Shown here: piece by piece, positions 44,165-55,732 of the stretch
Numbering within the stretch: the first letter of the stretch is position 1
Layout of the letters: the number at the start of each line of letters is the position of its first letter
Source of the DNA: Flavobacterium sp.
GTDB lineage: Bacteria; Bacteroidota; Bacteroidia; Flavobacteriales; Flavobacteriaceae
Assembly: GCA_018401995.1 (NCBI GenBank)
Contig: JAGYJR010000006.1
Location: 1 to 64,000 of the forward strand
Reading direction: 5' to 3'
Length of the DNA: 64,000 nt
Translations under genes and position numbers: made by a program
Notes under the pieces: generated by a model
Seen by the model: only the letters and a program-made list of their open reading frames with translations
Databases searched by the model: none
Told to the model about the DNA's origin: nothing

Positions 44165-46299
44165 TTAACCTTGTGGCTTATCGTTTTTCTCGATTTTTTT
44201 CTCTTCTCTTGGAGGTCTTGGTAAAAGTGCTTTTTTAGACACTTTTTCTTTACGTGTTTTAGGATCAACACCTAAGTATTTTACCATAAATACATCGCCC
44301 ATTTTAACTACGTCAGCAACATTTTCAGTTCTTTCCCAAGCTAGTTCAGATACATGTAGTAAAACTTCGTTTCCTGGTGCTTGTGTATATTCTACAACGG
44401 CACCGAAATCTAACATTTTAATTACTTTTACTTCGTAAGCTTCTCCCATTTGAGGTTTGAACATCAAAGAGTCAATTTTAGCTAAAACAGCAGCAATTCC
44501 ATCTGGGTTTGTACCTAAAATTTCAACAACACCTTGTTCGTCTACTTCGTTGATAACAATAGTTGTTCCAGTAGCTTTTTGTAATTCTTGAATTACTTTT
44601 CCACCAGGACCAATTAAAGCACCAATAAAGGCTCCAGGAATTGTTCGTGTAATGATTTTTGGCGCATGCTTTTTAACATCTGCTCTTGGAGTCGCAATTG
44701 TTTCAGTTAGTTTTCCTAAAATATGCAAACGACCGTCACGAGCTTGGTCTAAAGCTTGCTCCATAATGTCGTAACGTAAACCATCAATCTTGATGTCCAT
44801 TTGACAAGCTGTGATACCGTCAGCAGTTCCCGTTACTTTGAAGTCCATATCCCCTAAATGATCTTCATCACCTAAAATATCAGACAATACAGCAAATTTT
44901 TGACCGTCAGTAATTAATCCCATAGCAATACCAGAAACTGGTTTTACCATTTGAACTCCAGCATCCATTAAAGCCATTGTTCCAGCACAAACGGTTGCCA
45001 TCGAAGAAGAACCATTTGATTCTAATACTTCAGAAACAATACGAATGGTATAGGGACATTCTTCTGGAATCATATTTTTTAAAGCACGTTGTGCTAAATT
45101 TCCGTGACCAACTTCTCTTCTTGAAGTTCCTCTTAATGGTTTTGCTTCACCAGTTGAGAAAGGAGGGAAGTTATAGTGTAAGTAGAATTTTTCTTCACCC
45201 TGTTCTGATGGAGAGTCAATTTGATTTGCTTCTCTAGAAGTTCCTAAAGTTACTGTAGCTAAAGCTTGAGTTTCTCCACGAGTAAATAAAGAGGAACCAT
45301 GTACAGAAGGTAAATAATCAGTTTCGCACCAAATTGGACGAATATCAGTCGTTTTTCTTCCGTCTAAACGTGTGCCTTTTTCAAGAATTACATTTCTAAC
45401 AGCTTCTTTTTGTGTTTTATAAATGTATTTCCCAATTAATTCTGATAAATCAGCATTTTCAGCGTGATCTTCCTCGGTAAATAGAGCTTTGATTTCTTCT
45501 TTAATTGCGGCAAATTTTTCTCCTCTTTCACTTTTTGCAGAAGCTTCCTGTGCAATAGTATAATATTTGTCGTAAGCAAATGCTTTTATTTTAGCATACA
45601 CTTCTTCATTTTCAGGTTCTCCTTCATATGTTCTGTATTCTGGTGAACCAATAGCTGTTCTTAATCTTTCTTGCGCTTGAATTTGAACTTTAATAGCTTC
45701 GTGAGCAAATTTGATAGCTTCTACCATTTCAGCTTCTGAAATTTCTTTCATTTCTCCTTCAACCATAGCTACAGAATCCATAGAAGCTCCAATCATCATG
45801 TCGATGTCTGATTTTGCTAATTCTTCTCTGCTTGGATTGATGACAAATTTTCCGTCGATACGTGCAACACAGCTTCAGAGAAATTAAGTTATAAAGGAAT
45901 GTCGAAACCTTCTTACCAGCTGATGCAATAAACCAGCTAATGCATCTGGCATTACGTTCTCGTCATGACTCATTAACTGAATCATTACCTGTGTTTCCAG
46001 CATGGTATCATCTGGGAAAAGCGGACGTAATACCTGGTCAACTAATCGCATAGTTAATACTTCGCTGTCATGGACGCGCTTCTCTTTGAAGAAACCGCCG
46101 AAACGACCTGCTGCTGCAAATTTTTCGCGATAATCCTCTACTGTTAAAGGTAGAAAATCAACACCGGGATTTGATGTTCTTGCCAGATATACGCGCAGAG
46201 GGCCACGGCAGATCATGCTTGTTTGGCTAATTTTCCAGTTTCGATTGAGATGCTGCTTCCGTCACTAAATCGATAACTATTGGAATACTTTGGAATCAT
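44165..46299 (-). pseudogene. pnp: Polynucleotide phosphorylase, broken 5' part (probable sequence errors)
   Basis: The clean frame from 45799 to 44165 covers most of PNPase: the all-alpha linker, second RNase PH domain ([38 protein letters not shown]), KH domain ([14 protein letters not shown]) and S1 domain. The 5' part reads on in other frames: [22 protein letters not shown] directly upstream, then [48 protein letters not shown], and an N-terminal MIPK at 46299. A one-base deletion near 45863 and several others break it, and about 20 residues near position 35 are compressed. PNPase degrades RNA 3' to 5'. It follows rpsO, the classical rpsO-pnp order. Confidence 0.88.
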
Positions 46300-46403
46300 G
46301 CCCATTTTTCATTTCACAAATTAAACAAAGGGTCGTTGTGTTGTTGTTGTGTAGTTGCTTGTAACCCAATGAAAAACCAAACTTTTCTGTCAAAATATAT
46401 AAA

Positions 46404-46429
46404 ACAAAAAGGGGCACAAAGCCCCTTTA
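46404..46429 (-). terminator. Terminator between rpsO and pnp
   Basis: GGGGC and GCCCC pair around ACAAA with A/T-rich flanks; on the minus strand the stem is followed by a run of T. It may partly uncouple rpsO from pnp. Confidence 0.75.
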
Positions 46430-46434
46430 GTTGA

Positions 46435-46709
46435 TTATTTTCTAATTCCTAATTCTTTAATAATCTCACGATATCATTGATATCTTTTTCTTTAAGTAGT
46501 CAAGAGACTTCTTCTCTTTCTACTAAAAGTACTAACAGACGCTCTGTGTTGTAATCGTGACGATTTTTTTTCAAAGTGCTCTCAGTTAGTGGAAGTAATT
46601 CTGTGTGTGAACAATACAATTTGTCCTTCCAGCCAGAAGATCCTGTGTTTTCTGCTTTTCCTCCGTGTTTATACAGATTTTCTGCTTTAACTTCTTTAGT
46701 TAAGTACAT
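46435..46709 (-). pseudogene. rpsO: 30S ribosomal protein S15, frameshifted (probable sequence errors)
   Basis: Starts MYLTKEVKAE and contains KHGGKAENTGS, LKKNRHDYNTER and LVLLV, all diagnostic of S15. Compared with the family it has several substitutions and an in-frame stop after REEVS. The missing C-terminus is readable in other frames down to GIRK-stop at 46435. Length from start to that stop suits an 89-residue S15 with two extra or lost bases. S15 binds 16S rRNA early in 30S assembly, and a functional copy is expected, so errors are likelier than real decay. Confidence 0.85.
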
Positions 46710-46792
46710 GCCAATATTGTTTAAATGATATACATAATTAAACAGCCTAATTCGTGTGTGCAAAAATAATTTTATTTTTTAAAATACAATTT

Positions 46793-47250
46793 TTAGCTAA
46801 ATAACTTCACCAACTTCTTGATTCTACCCAAATTCTAAAGCGCTCGTCAGCTTCTGTGAATGGATCTAATACATGGGAATCAATATCATTTGACCATCTT
46901 TACATATTTACAAATAGGAACCACAATTTCTGATTTTACTGTAAAACTACAAGCAATATAGTTGTCTTGCGCTTTCACATCTGGAACCACAAAGTTTTGA
47001 TTAGACATCGCTACTTGACCACAATTCTTTTCCAAAATGGAATTACGAGGTGTGATCCATTTCTGCTCCACCATAAGGACCCAAATGCAAAGTTTTGGTC
47101 TCGTGATTATAAAATAATAGCCAGCAATCATAATACGAAACCGAATCACTCAATAATTGGCAAATTTCTTTTAATTTCTCATCTCGTGTAACAAAATTAG
47201 TTTATTACAATAGCTAAAACTTGTGTTTACTTAAGGCCTTAAAAATTCAT
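46793..47250 (-). pseudogene. GAF-domain protein (fRMsr-like), frameshifted
   Basis: Fragments in three frames line up as one GAF protein of about 150 residues: TRDEKLKEICQLLSDSVSYYD, HETKTLHLGPYGGAEMDHT, QVAMSNQNFVVPDVKAQDNYIACSFTVKSEIVVPI, then DPFTEADERF and a hydrophobic end (VKLFS) before the stop at 46793. The central block carries the Cys typical of free methionine-R-sulfoxide reductases (ACSFTVKSEIVVP). At least five frame breaks lie within 460 bp. The upstream neighbour is xrtF, divergently transcribed. Confidence 0.75.
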
Positions 47251-47316
47251 CTTTATTTTTACAAAAAGTATTTAATCCTAAGTAACAAAAATATATTATT
47301 TTTGTTAAAATCACAA

Positions 47317-47870
47317 TTGAAAACTCTTTTTTTTCCAATATAAACCTTTTTTACTTTCTATTTAAGTTTTGTTGTTCTGTAGTTTTTGCCTTTATTTATA
47401 AGCTACTTGAATACCCCACAATCCTTCTTTGAATGAGGTAGATAGAATTTCAAAATGATTGCCAATCAAACAAAAGATTTACTGTTTTCTTCAGTCATAT
47501 TGCTAAAATTGAAGCACATCATCTGAACCATCAATTAAAATTTTTTTTACAAAGAAGAAATATGTTTCAAGAATTGTAGAGAAGGTTGCTTAATGCTGTA
47601 AGTGTAATGATTTTATTTGCTGCATTTATTTTTGCTTTTTTTCTAACCGCTTTTTAGAAAACTTTTCTTTTTATTATAACTGGGTTACTTCTGATTTATT
47701 TATTGAACATTGTTAGAATTGCTTTACTTAGTTATGCTTTGTATTATTATCCAACTTATGAAGAATTGTTACATGGAACTGTTTTTCCTCTATTTATCTA
47801 CGGAGTAGTTTTTTTGCTTTGGATTGTTTGGGTAACCCAATTTTCAGGATATGATAAAAAAGCTAATTAA
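47317..47870 (+). pseudogene. xrtF: Exosortase family protein XrtF, frameshifted 5' half
   Basis: The 3' half is clean and hydrophobic: AVSVMILFAAFIFAF, LNIVRIALLSYALYYYPTYEELLHGTVFP, VVFLLWIVWVTQFSGYDKKAN. It carries the Arg (NIVR) and His (LLHG) of the exosortase Cys-Arg-His triad; the Cys is recognisable just upstream (REGC). The 5' half is readable only across frames from about 47317 (FFQYKP, then KIEAHHL). Exosortases process surface proteins with C-terminal sorting signals. The next gene is the dedicated partner family, with a 20-bp overlap. Confidence 0.8.
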
Positions 47871-48291
47871 AAATAAATTTCGTGTTTCAATCGCTGTTTT
47901 AGCGCTTCTAGCTTTAGTAGCTGTGAGAGCTTTTGAGCAAAATTTGTTTTATGATCCTTTTTTGCCTTTTTTCAAAACTGAATTTCAAGGAAAATCATTG
48001 CCAGATTATGAAGTCTTCAAGTTGTTTTTGAATACATTTTTACGCTATTTTTTAAATACTATTTTCTCAATTCTTTTAATTTATCAAATTTTCAAACAGA
48101 AAAAGTTGATAGTTTTTGTTTCTTGGCTTTATCTTTTTTTGTTTGTAGTGCTTGCCATTATTTATTTTGGATTACTCTATTATAAAACTTCTGATTATTT
48201 GGTTTTGTTTTATGTTCGTCGCTTTTTAATTCAACCTTTATTTTTGGTATTATTTATTCCTGCCTTTTATTACCAAATAAAATCAAAATAA
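47851..48291 (+). CDS. Exosortase F system-associated membrane protein
   Basis: 146 residues with about four membrane helices and a short periplasmic loop (EQNLFYDPFLPFFK, GKSLPDYEVFKLFLN). It matches the small membrane protein that regularly follows xrtF in Flavobacteriaceae. Its function is not known; it is assumed to assist the exosortase. It overlaps the end of xrtF by 20 bp and precedes the ATP-cone nuclease gene by 31 nt. Confidence 0.85.
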   Translation: MIKKLIKNKFRVSIAVLALLALVAVRAFEQNLFYDPFLPFFKTEFQGKSLPDYEVFKLFLNTFLRYFLNTIFSILLIYQIFKQKKLIVFVSWLYLFLFVVLAIIYFGLLYYKTSDYLVLFYVRRFLIQPLFLVLFIPAFYYQIKSK

Positions 48292-48322
48292 TTTCGTATC
48301 TTTATAGGTGAAGTAAACACCT

Positions 48323-49159
48323 ATGAAAATCAAAAAATATTCAGGAGAAATTGTTGAGTTTGATAAAGAAAAACTTATCAAATCTTTAATGAATGCTGGT
48401 TCTGAACGAGGAGTTGCTGAACAGATTTTATTTGAAATCACGCCACAGTTACATGAAGGAATTACCTCAAAAAAAATCGCTAGGTTAGCCTTTCAAAAAT
48501 TAAAATCGCGTTCTAAAGCAATAGCAGCGAGATATAATTTAAAGTCGGGTCTGATTGCTTTGGGTCCAGCTGGATTTTACTTTGAAAAATTTATCGCTCG
48601 TTTATTTGAATTGCAAGGATTTCAAACACGTTGTAATGTTTTTTTAGATGGCAGTTGCGTTTCTCATGAATTAGATGTTGTCATTAAAAAAGACAATCAC
48701 TTAGCTATGGTTGAGTGTAAATTTCATAGCGGACAAGAAAATAAATCAGATGTTAAAGTTCCTATGTATATACTTTCTCGTTTTAATGATTTAAATCAAA
48801 ATCAGTATCGTTTTTTTGAAACGGATGAACAATTGACCAAATGTTGGATTGTGACAAATAATAAGTTTACTTCAGAAGCCATTAAATTTGGAGAATGTTC
48901 AGGAATTCAAATGTTGAGTTGGGATTATCCAAACGGGAAAAGTTTGAAAAATCTAACTCAAGAATTTCGTTTATATCCAATTACATGTTTAACCACATTA
49001 ACTGCTGCTGAAAAAGAACTTTTACTATTACAAGATGTTTTAACAGTTTATGATTTAACCCATCATCCCAAGAAATTCAAAAATTTACGAATTAGTCAAT
49101 CACGGATGAAAAATATTTTAACAGAATGTCAGCAATTATTACATAAAAATATTGCATAA
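48323..49159 (+). CDS. ATP-cone domain fused to PD-(D/E)XK nuclease (Mrr-like)
   Basis: 278 residues. Residues of about 1-88 form an ATP-cone (KIKKYSGEIVEFDKEKLIKSL...ITSKKIARLAFQKL), the nucleotide-sensing domain of NrdR and ribonucleotide reductases. Residues of about 84-185 look like an Mrr-type restriction endonuclease fold: E88, D118 (HELDVVI), E131 and K133 (MVECKFH) make the catalytic E...D...ExK set. The C-terminal 90 residues are helical and unassigned. It probably cuts DNA under adenine-nucleotide control. The MBL gene starts 11 nt downstream, so both are likely cotranscribed. Confidence 0.82.
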   Translation: MKIKKYSGEIVEFDKEKLIKSLMNAGSERGVAEQILFEITPQLHEGITSKKIARLAFQKLKSRSKAIAARYNLKSGLIALGPAGFYFEKFIARLFELQGFQTRCNVFLDGSCVSHELDVVIKKDNHLAMVECKFHSGQENKSDVKVPMYILSRFNDLNQNQYRFFETDEQLTKCWIVTNNKFTSEAIKFGECSGIQMLSWDYPNGKSLKNLTQEFRLYPITCLTTLTAAEKELLLLQDVLTVYDLTHHPKKFKNLRISQSRMKNILTECQQLLHKNIA

Positions 49160-49170
49160 AATCTCTAATT

Positions 49171-50526
49171 ATGAAAGTACATTTTTTTGGTGGAGCAGGA
49201 ACGGTTACAGGATCAAAATATTTGGTAGAAACAGCAACAACATCCGTTTTGATTGATTGTGGTATGTTTCAAGGATTGAAATTTCTCCGTGAATTGAATA
49301 GGGAACCACTTCCATATTTACCTGAAACTATTGACTTTGTAATCATTACACACGGTCATTTAGATCATTGTGGTTGGTTGCCAGTTTTAGTACGCAATGG
49401 TTTCAAAGGAAAAATATTTTGTACAGCACCAACAAAGGAAATCATCAAAATTATTCTTCTTGATAGTGCAAAAATTCAAGAGGAAGAAGCTGAAAAAGCT
49501 AACAGTGAACATTTCTCAAAACATGAACAAGCAACTCCGTTATACACAATCTCAGATGCTGAAGCGGTTTTTCCTCTTTTGCGAGTGATTGAACCCAATT
49601 TGGATGTTAAAATTTCTGATGAGGTTTATTTCAATTTCTTTTATGCTTCTCATATCTTAGGTGCTTGTTCAGTGAATCTGGTTGCTGATGGAAAAACTTT
49701 AGTGTTTTCGGGCGACATTGGACAAGATGATGATGTATTGTTATTTCCTCCCAAAAAACCAAAACAAGCTGATTATGTTTTTTTAGAAAGTACGTATGGA
49801 AATCGTTTGCATCCCAATACGAATACGTTACTCGAATTGGAAACCATCATCAACAATACTTTTAACCGAGGTGGAAATGTAGTGATTCCAAGTTTTGCTG
49901 TGGAACGTGTCCAAACCGTTATGTATTTGCTTTGGCAATTGCAAAAACAAGAACGATTACCCAAAATGCCTTTTATTATCGATACACCAATGGGAATTGA
50001 CGTGATTCAATTGTTTCTTGAATTCGGAAAATGGCATAAATTAACTTTGGAAGAATGTCAAGAAATGTGCCAAATGTTTACACTAATTTCTGATTATAAA
50101 GATACCATTGCAGCCATTTATGACGAAAGACCCAAAGTAGTAATTGCGGCAAGTGGAATGATAACAGGTGGAAGAGTGTTGTCTTATTTGGAACGTTATA
50201 TTGGTAAACCAGAAACCACAGTTCTTTTGGTAGGCTATCAAGCAGAAGGAACTCGTGGTAGGAAATTATTGGAAGGTGCCAAAGAAATTAAAATGTATGG
50301 CAAATATTATCCGGTAGAAGCGAATGTTATTTTGGTAGAAGGTTTATCGGCTCACGGAGATCAAAAGGATTTGCTAAATTGGCTCTCTGAATTAGAAAAT
50401 ACACCACAAAAAGTATTCTTAGTACATGGTGAAAATGAAGCTGCTGATGAGTTGCGCCACCAAATAAAAGAACACTATAACTTTGAATGTATGGTTCCCT
50501 ATTTTGGACAAGTAGTTGAAATTTAG
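49171..50526 (+). CDS. MBL-fold beta-CASP hydrolase with RNA-specificity motif
   Basis: 451 residues. The metallo-beta-lactamase motif HGHLDH is at 61-66, with SHILGACSV and GDIGQDDD following as further metal ligands. A beta-CASP insert holds IPSFAVERVQTVMYLL and ends with the motif region VVIAASGMITGGR, and the fold closes with VEGLSAHGDQKDL. Relatives are CPSF-73-like RNases and other DNA/RNA nucleases. It lacks an N-terminal KH domain. Coupling with the ATP-cone nuclease suggests joint nucleic-acid processing; the substrate is unknown. Confidence 0.88.
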   Translation: MKVHFFGGAGTVTGSKYLVETATTSVLIDCGMFQGLKFLRELNREPLPYLPETIDFVIITHGHLDHCGWLPVLVRNGFKGKIFCTAPTKEIIKIILLDSAKIQEEEAEKANSEHFSKHEQATPLYTISDAEAVFPLLRVIEPNLDVKISDEVYFNFFYASHILGACSVNLVADGKTLVFSGDIGQDDDVLLFPPKKPKQADYVFLESTYGNRLHPNTNTLLELETIINNTFNRGGNVVIPSFAVERVQTVMYLLWQLQKQERLPKMPFIIDTPMGIDVIQLFLEFGKWHKLTLEECQEMCQMFTLISDYKDTIAAIYDERPKVVIAASGMITGGRVLSYLERYIGKPETTVLLVGYQAEGTRGRKLLEGAKEIKMYGKYYPVEANVILVEGLSAHGDQKDLLNWLSELENTPQKVFLVHGENEAADELRHQIKEHYNFECMVPYFGQVVEI

Positions 50527-50569
50527 ATAGATTTAACAATTTTGAAAAAATCTTTATTACCTTTGCTGC

Positions 50570-50970
50570 GTGTCAATTAGAAAAACAATAGCTTTATTTT
50601 TAGCGTTTTTCATCCTAATGCCAATTTAAGTTGGCTTGAACGTGCATTATTGTCATAATGAAGTTGCATCCATTTCTATTAAAAATATGAATTGGTTGAG
50701 CTTTTAAATCCATAGATATTTCTTGTTGCTCTTCTACTGAAAATTGCGCCAAATGTTGTTCAATGAAGTAGTGGAGTTGGAAAAAAACAAAGAAATTTTT
50801 CTCAAGATTTTACTTCATTCAAGTCGTTTCCTGCCGTTTTGATGCTACTGTTTCTATGAATTTCAATTTGAATTTCATTGGAAATGATAAAAGCAAGTCA
50901 TTGAAAACCATTGTAAGTAATGCGCCACCGCTTTATAAATTATATTCTTAGTACATTTTTCTACGCTTAA
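50570..50970 (+). pseudogene. HYC_CC_PP-type small secreted protein, frameshifted
   Basis: A GTG at 50570 opens SIRKTIALFLAFFILM, a signal peptide, and after a stop the frame resumes as LNVHYCHNEVASISIKN. The VHYCHNE block is the HYC part of a family that precedes TonB receptors and HMA proteins in Bacteroidetes metal loci. The middle is scrambled by several frame breaks and the CC motif cannot be read. The end (PPLYKLY, then a stop at about 50970) is recovered in another frame. Sequence errors are likely. Confidence 0.6.
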
Positions 50971-51023
50971 TTTTAATGAAATTCTAGAGTTTATACTTTA
51001 TTAATCATTAAAATTAAAATATC

Positions 51024-53242
51024 ATGTTACAAAAAATAGCGTTTTTGCTATTCCTTTTGCCGTTGATTTCTTTTTCTCAGAAACCGTAAAAGGAATAGTC
51101 GTAGACGAAAATAACGAACCTTTTAGGTGCCAATGTCTTCTGGTTCAGGACTTCGTGGGAACAACTACTGATATGAATGGCGCTTTTTCATTAGAAAAAT
51201 CTTCAGAAACTACTTTTTTGGTAGTAAGTTACATTGGTTATGCCACTCAAAGTAGAATAACTTCCAATGAGGTTAAAATTGTTTTAAAAGTAACCAATTT
51301 AAAGAAAGTAGAAGTAAATCAAACCAAAAAGTAAGAACATTCCTTTTTTGCCATAACTAATGTCCAAACAATGGGACAAAAGAGCTTTTGAAAGCAGCTT
51401 GTTGTAATCTTTCGGAAGTTTTAGCACCAATCCATCCATTGATGTAATTTCCAGATGCCGTAACAGAATCGTCAAATTAAAATGTTAGGATTAACAGTCC
51501 GTATATTTTGATGACCGAAGAAATATTCCTGCGGTTCGTGGAGCTTCTCAAGCGTATGGATTGTCTTTTGTTCCAGGAACTTGGGTAGAAAGTATTCAAA
51601 TTACAAAAAGGAGCAGGAAGTGTAATTAACGGTTACGAAAGTATTTCAGGACAAATCAATTATGAAGTTATTAAAACCAGCCAATGACATTCCGTTTTTC
51701 TTAAATGCGTATGGTTCAACAGATAGTCGTTATGAATTAAATGCGCATTTCAACCAAAAATATTCGGATAAATTAAGTAGCACATTGTTTATTCACGGAA
51801 ATACCCGAATTGGTAAAAATGACATGAATAATGATGGTTTTTTAGATAATCCTATTGGAAAACAAGTCAATATTTTAAACCGTTGGCAATATACCGATGC
51901 TGAGAAAGGTTGGGTGAGTTTCTTGAATCTTCGTTACATGAACGATGAAAAACAAGCGGGAGAAGTAAATTTTAATCCTGATTTAGACAAATTTACAACC
52001 AATGCTTGGGGGAGTGAAATCAATACAGAAAAAATAGAGATTTCAAACAAAACAGGTTATGTGTTTCCAGAAATGCCATACCAAAGTTTTGGGTTCCAAA
52101 ATTCGTTTCAATCGCACAAGCAAGAATCGTATTTTGGGTTGAATCAATATAACATTCATCAGAAAAGTTATTACTCTAATTTGTTGTTCAATTCTATTAT
52201 TTCCAATACCAAAAACAAATTTACAACAGGTTTAAATTTCAATTATGATGTGTATGATGAGCAAGTGGCATTGAATTTTGCGCAAGATTTTTCACGAATT
52301 GATAATTCTGTTGGTGCTTTTTTTGAGTATACCTATGATAATTTAGATAATTTCAGTTTGGTTGCTGGTGCTCGAGTGGATAATCACAATCGATTGGGAA
52401 CATTTATTACACCAAGATTGCATTTGCGTTACAACCCTTGGGAAAATGCAGTAATTCGTGCTTCAGCTGGAAGAGGAAAACGTGCGGCGAATATTTTTGC
52501 GGAAAACCAACAATTGTTTGCGTCTTCACGTCAATTTTCAATTTTAAATTCGGATGGGAAATTGTATGGATTGAATCCTGAGATCGCTTGGAATTACGGA
52601 TTGAGTTTTATTCAAAAATTCAAATTCTTAGGTAGAGAAACCGAATTGATATTGGATTATTACCAAACTAATTTCCAAAACCAAGCGGTTGTTGATATCG
52701 ATTTTAGCCCACAACAGGTATTGTTCTATAATTTAGATGGAAAAAGTTTTGCTAAATCTTTTCAAGCCGAATTAAATGTAGAATTGATGATGCATTTGAA
52801 CTTGAAAACAGCTTATAAATATTACGATGTGCAAACGCAATTTATAACAGGGCAATTGGAAAGAGCGCTACAAGCCAAACATAGAGTTTTCGCAAATATT
52901 GCTTATGAAACACATATTAAAGAAAAAGGCCAACAGTGGAAGTTTGATTTTACTTATAGTTGGTTAGGAAAGCAAAGGCTTCCTGATACTTCTAGTAATT
53001 TACCACAATATCAATTGGGAGAATTTGCTCCTTCATTTGCGGTGATGAATGCTCAAATTACCCGAACGTTTTCAAGTAAATTTGAAGTATACATTGGTGG
53101 AGAAAATATTGGAAATTACAGACAAGATAATGCAATTGTTCAAAATGAAAATCCTTTTGGTGCTTTTTTTGATAGTAGTATGATATATGGTCCGGTTTTT
53201 GGACAAATGTATTATGCGGGATTGCGATTTAACATTAAATAA
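51024..53242 (+). pseudogene. TonB-dependent receptor of a metal cassette, frameshifted N-terminal part
   Basis: The clean frame from 51662 encodes 526 residues of barrel (NRWQYTDAEKGWVSFLNLRYM ... YYAGLRFNIK). Upstream, from the ATG at 51024, broken frames give a signal peptide (MLQKIAFLLFLLPLISFS), a carboxypeptidase-like domain (VKGIVVDENNEP, FLVVSYIGYATQSR) and a plug (NIPAVRGASQAYGLSFVPGTWVESIQI). The expected receptor is about 740 residues. At least six frame breaks occur before 51662. It lies between the HYC-type gene and the HMA protein, so its ligand may be a metal or metallophore; this is inference. Confidence 0.82.
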
Positions 53243-53301
53243 TAGATTACGGATTTTCTGATTATTGATTTTCCGAACATAAATAATTAAATTTTGAAAT
53301 C

Positions 53302-53646
53302 ATGAAAAAAATAATGGTATTAGTTTTAGTAAGTCTTTTTTCTTTAACCACTATGGCGCAAGAGAAAAAAAGTAAAAACAAGAAAGTAGAGTTTACTGTT
53401 GCGGGTAACTGTGGAATGTGTCAAAAGCGTATTGAAAAAGCAGCTTTTTCAGTAAAAGGAGTTAAAAATGCTGAATGGCATGTAGATCACAATATGATTC
53501 ACTTATTAATTGATGAAACTAAATGTTCTAAAGAAGACGTGGCTAAAGCGATTGCTGCTGTTGGTCACGATACAGCATTAGTAAAAGCTGAAGATGCCGT
53601 TTATGAAAAATTGCACGGTTGTTGTTTGTACGAAAGATTAGAATAA
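53302..53646 (+). CDS. Secreted heavy-metal-associated (HMA) domain protein
   Basis: 114 residues. The signal peptide is about 1-19 (SLFSLTTMAQ). A single HMA fold follows with the metal-binding pair CGMC at C37 and C40 (AGNCGMCQKRIEKAA) and the later KNAEWHVDHNMIHL strand. A C-terminal HGCCLYERL adds two more cysteines. HMA proteins carry Cu(I) or similar soft metals; this one would work in the periplasm. Downstream of the TonB receptor and probably part of the same cassette. Confidence 0.88.
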   Translation: MKKIMVLVLVSLFSLTTMAQEKKSKNKKVEFTVAGNCGMCQKRIEKAAFSVKGVKNAEWHVDHNMIHLLIDETKCSKEDVAKAIAAVGHDTALVKAEDAVYEKLHGCCLYERLE

Positions 53647-53652
53647 AAAAAC

Positions 53653-53688
53653 AAAACCCCGATTTGAAATTTCACATCGGGGTTTTTA
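53653..53688. terminator. Bidirectional terminator between the HMA gene and groEL
   Basis: AAACCCCGAT and ATCGGGGTTT pair perfectly over a 12-nt loop, flanked by A and T runs. Confidence 0.87.
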
Positions 53689-53712
53689 TTACTTTGTACT
53701 TTCAATTTTGAA

Positions 53713-55356
<1,644 letters not shown>

Positions 55357-55395
55357 TTAACGTTTAATTGTTTAAAAGTTCTTGTTTAACTATTA

Positions 55396-55671
55396 TTAAA
55401 GAATAGCGTAAATTTCTTCTTCACGCATAATTAGGTAATCTTTACCTTCATATTTGAATTCTGTTCCCGAATATTTACCATATAAAACAGTGTCTCCAAC
55501 TTTCACCGTCATGGTGTAATCTTTTTTGCCATTTCCTACGGCTACTACAGTACCTTTTTGTGGTTTTTCTTTTGCAGTGTCTGGAATAATAATTCCTGAA
55601 GCAGTTGTAGTTTCAGCTGCCAATGGAGCAATCACTACGCGATCTGAAATAGGTTTAATGTTTAATGACAT
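55396..55671 (-). CDS. groES: Co-chaperonin GroES
   Basis: 91 residues, complete: [13 protein letters not shown] at the start, the mobile-loop region [21 protein letters not shown], and [19 protein letters not shown] at the end. It caps GroEL. First gene of groESL. A sigma-54-like element and an inverted repeat lie 46-76 nt upstream. Confidence 0.97.
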   Translation of the reverse strand: MSLNIKPISDRVVIAPLAAETTTASGIIIPDTAKEKPQKGTVVAVGNGKKDYTMTVKVGDTVLYGKYSGTEFKYEGKDYLIMREEEIYAIL

Positions 55672-55716
55672 AGTTTTTATATTTTAATACTATTAGTAAT
55701 TTGTTGTTTGGGTATT

Positions 55717-55732
55717 TTCAGAAATTGTGCCA
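55717..55732 (-). promoter_or_regulatory. Sigma-54-like -24/-12 element upstream of groES
   Basis: On the minus strand TGGCACAATTTCTGAA has the -24 TGGCAC and a TG at the -12 position, with A in place of the usual C. It lies within an inverted repeat, CAGAAATTG with CAATTTTCTG (55719-55745). No TAnnTTTG box was seen nearby. Confidence 0.4.

Noticed and set aside
45880..46216. Possible contaminating or transferred pnp fragment, because some codons in this stretch (CTG, CCG, GCG) look unlike the neighbours
   Set aside because: The residues [24 protein letters not shown] and [13 protein letters not shown] continue the PNPase of the adjacent clean frame and differ from my memory of the E. coli protein. 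Corrupted consensus explains the odd bases better.
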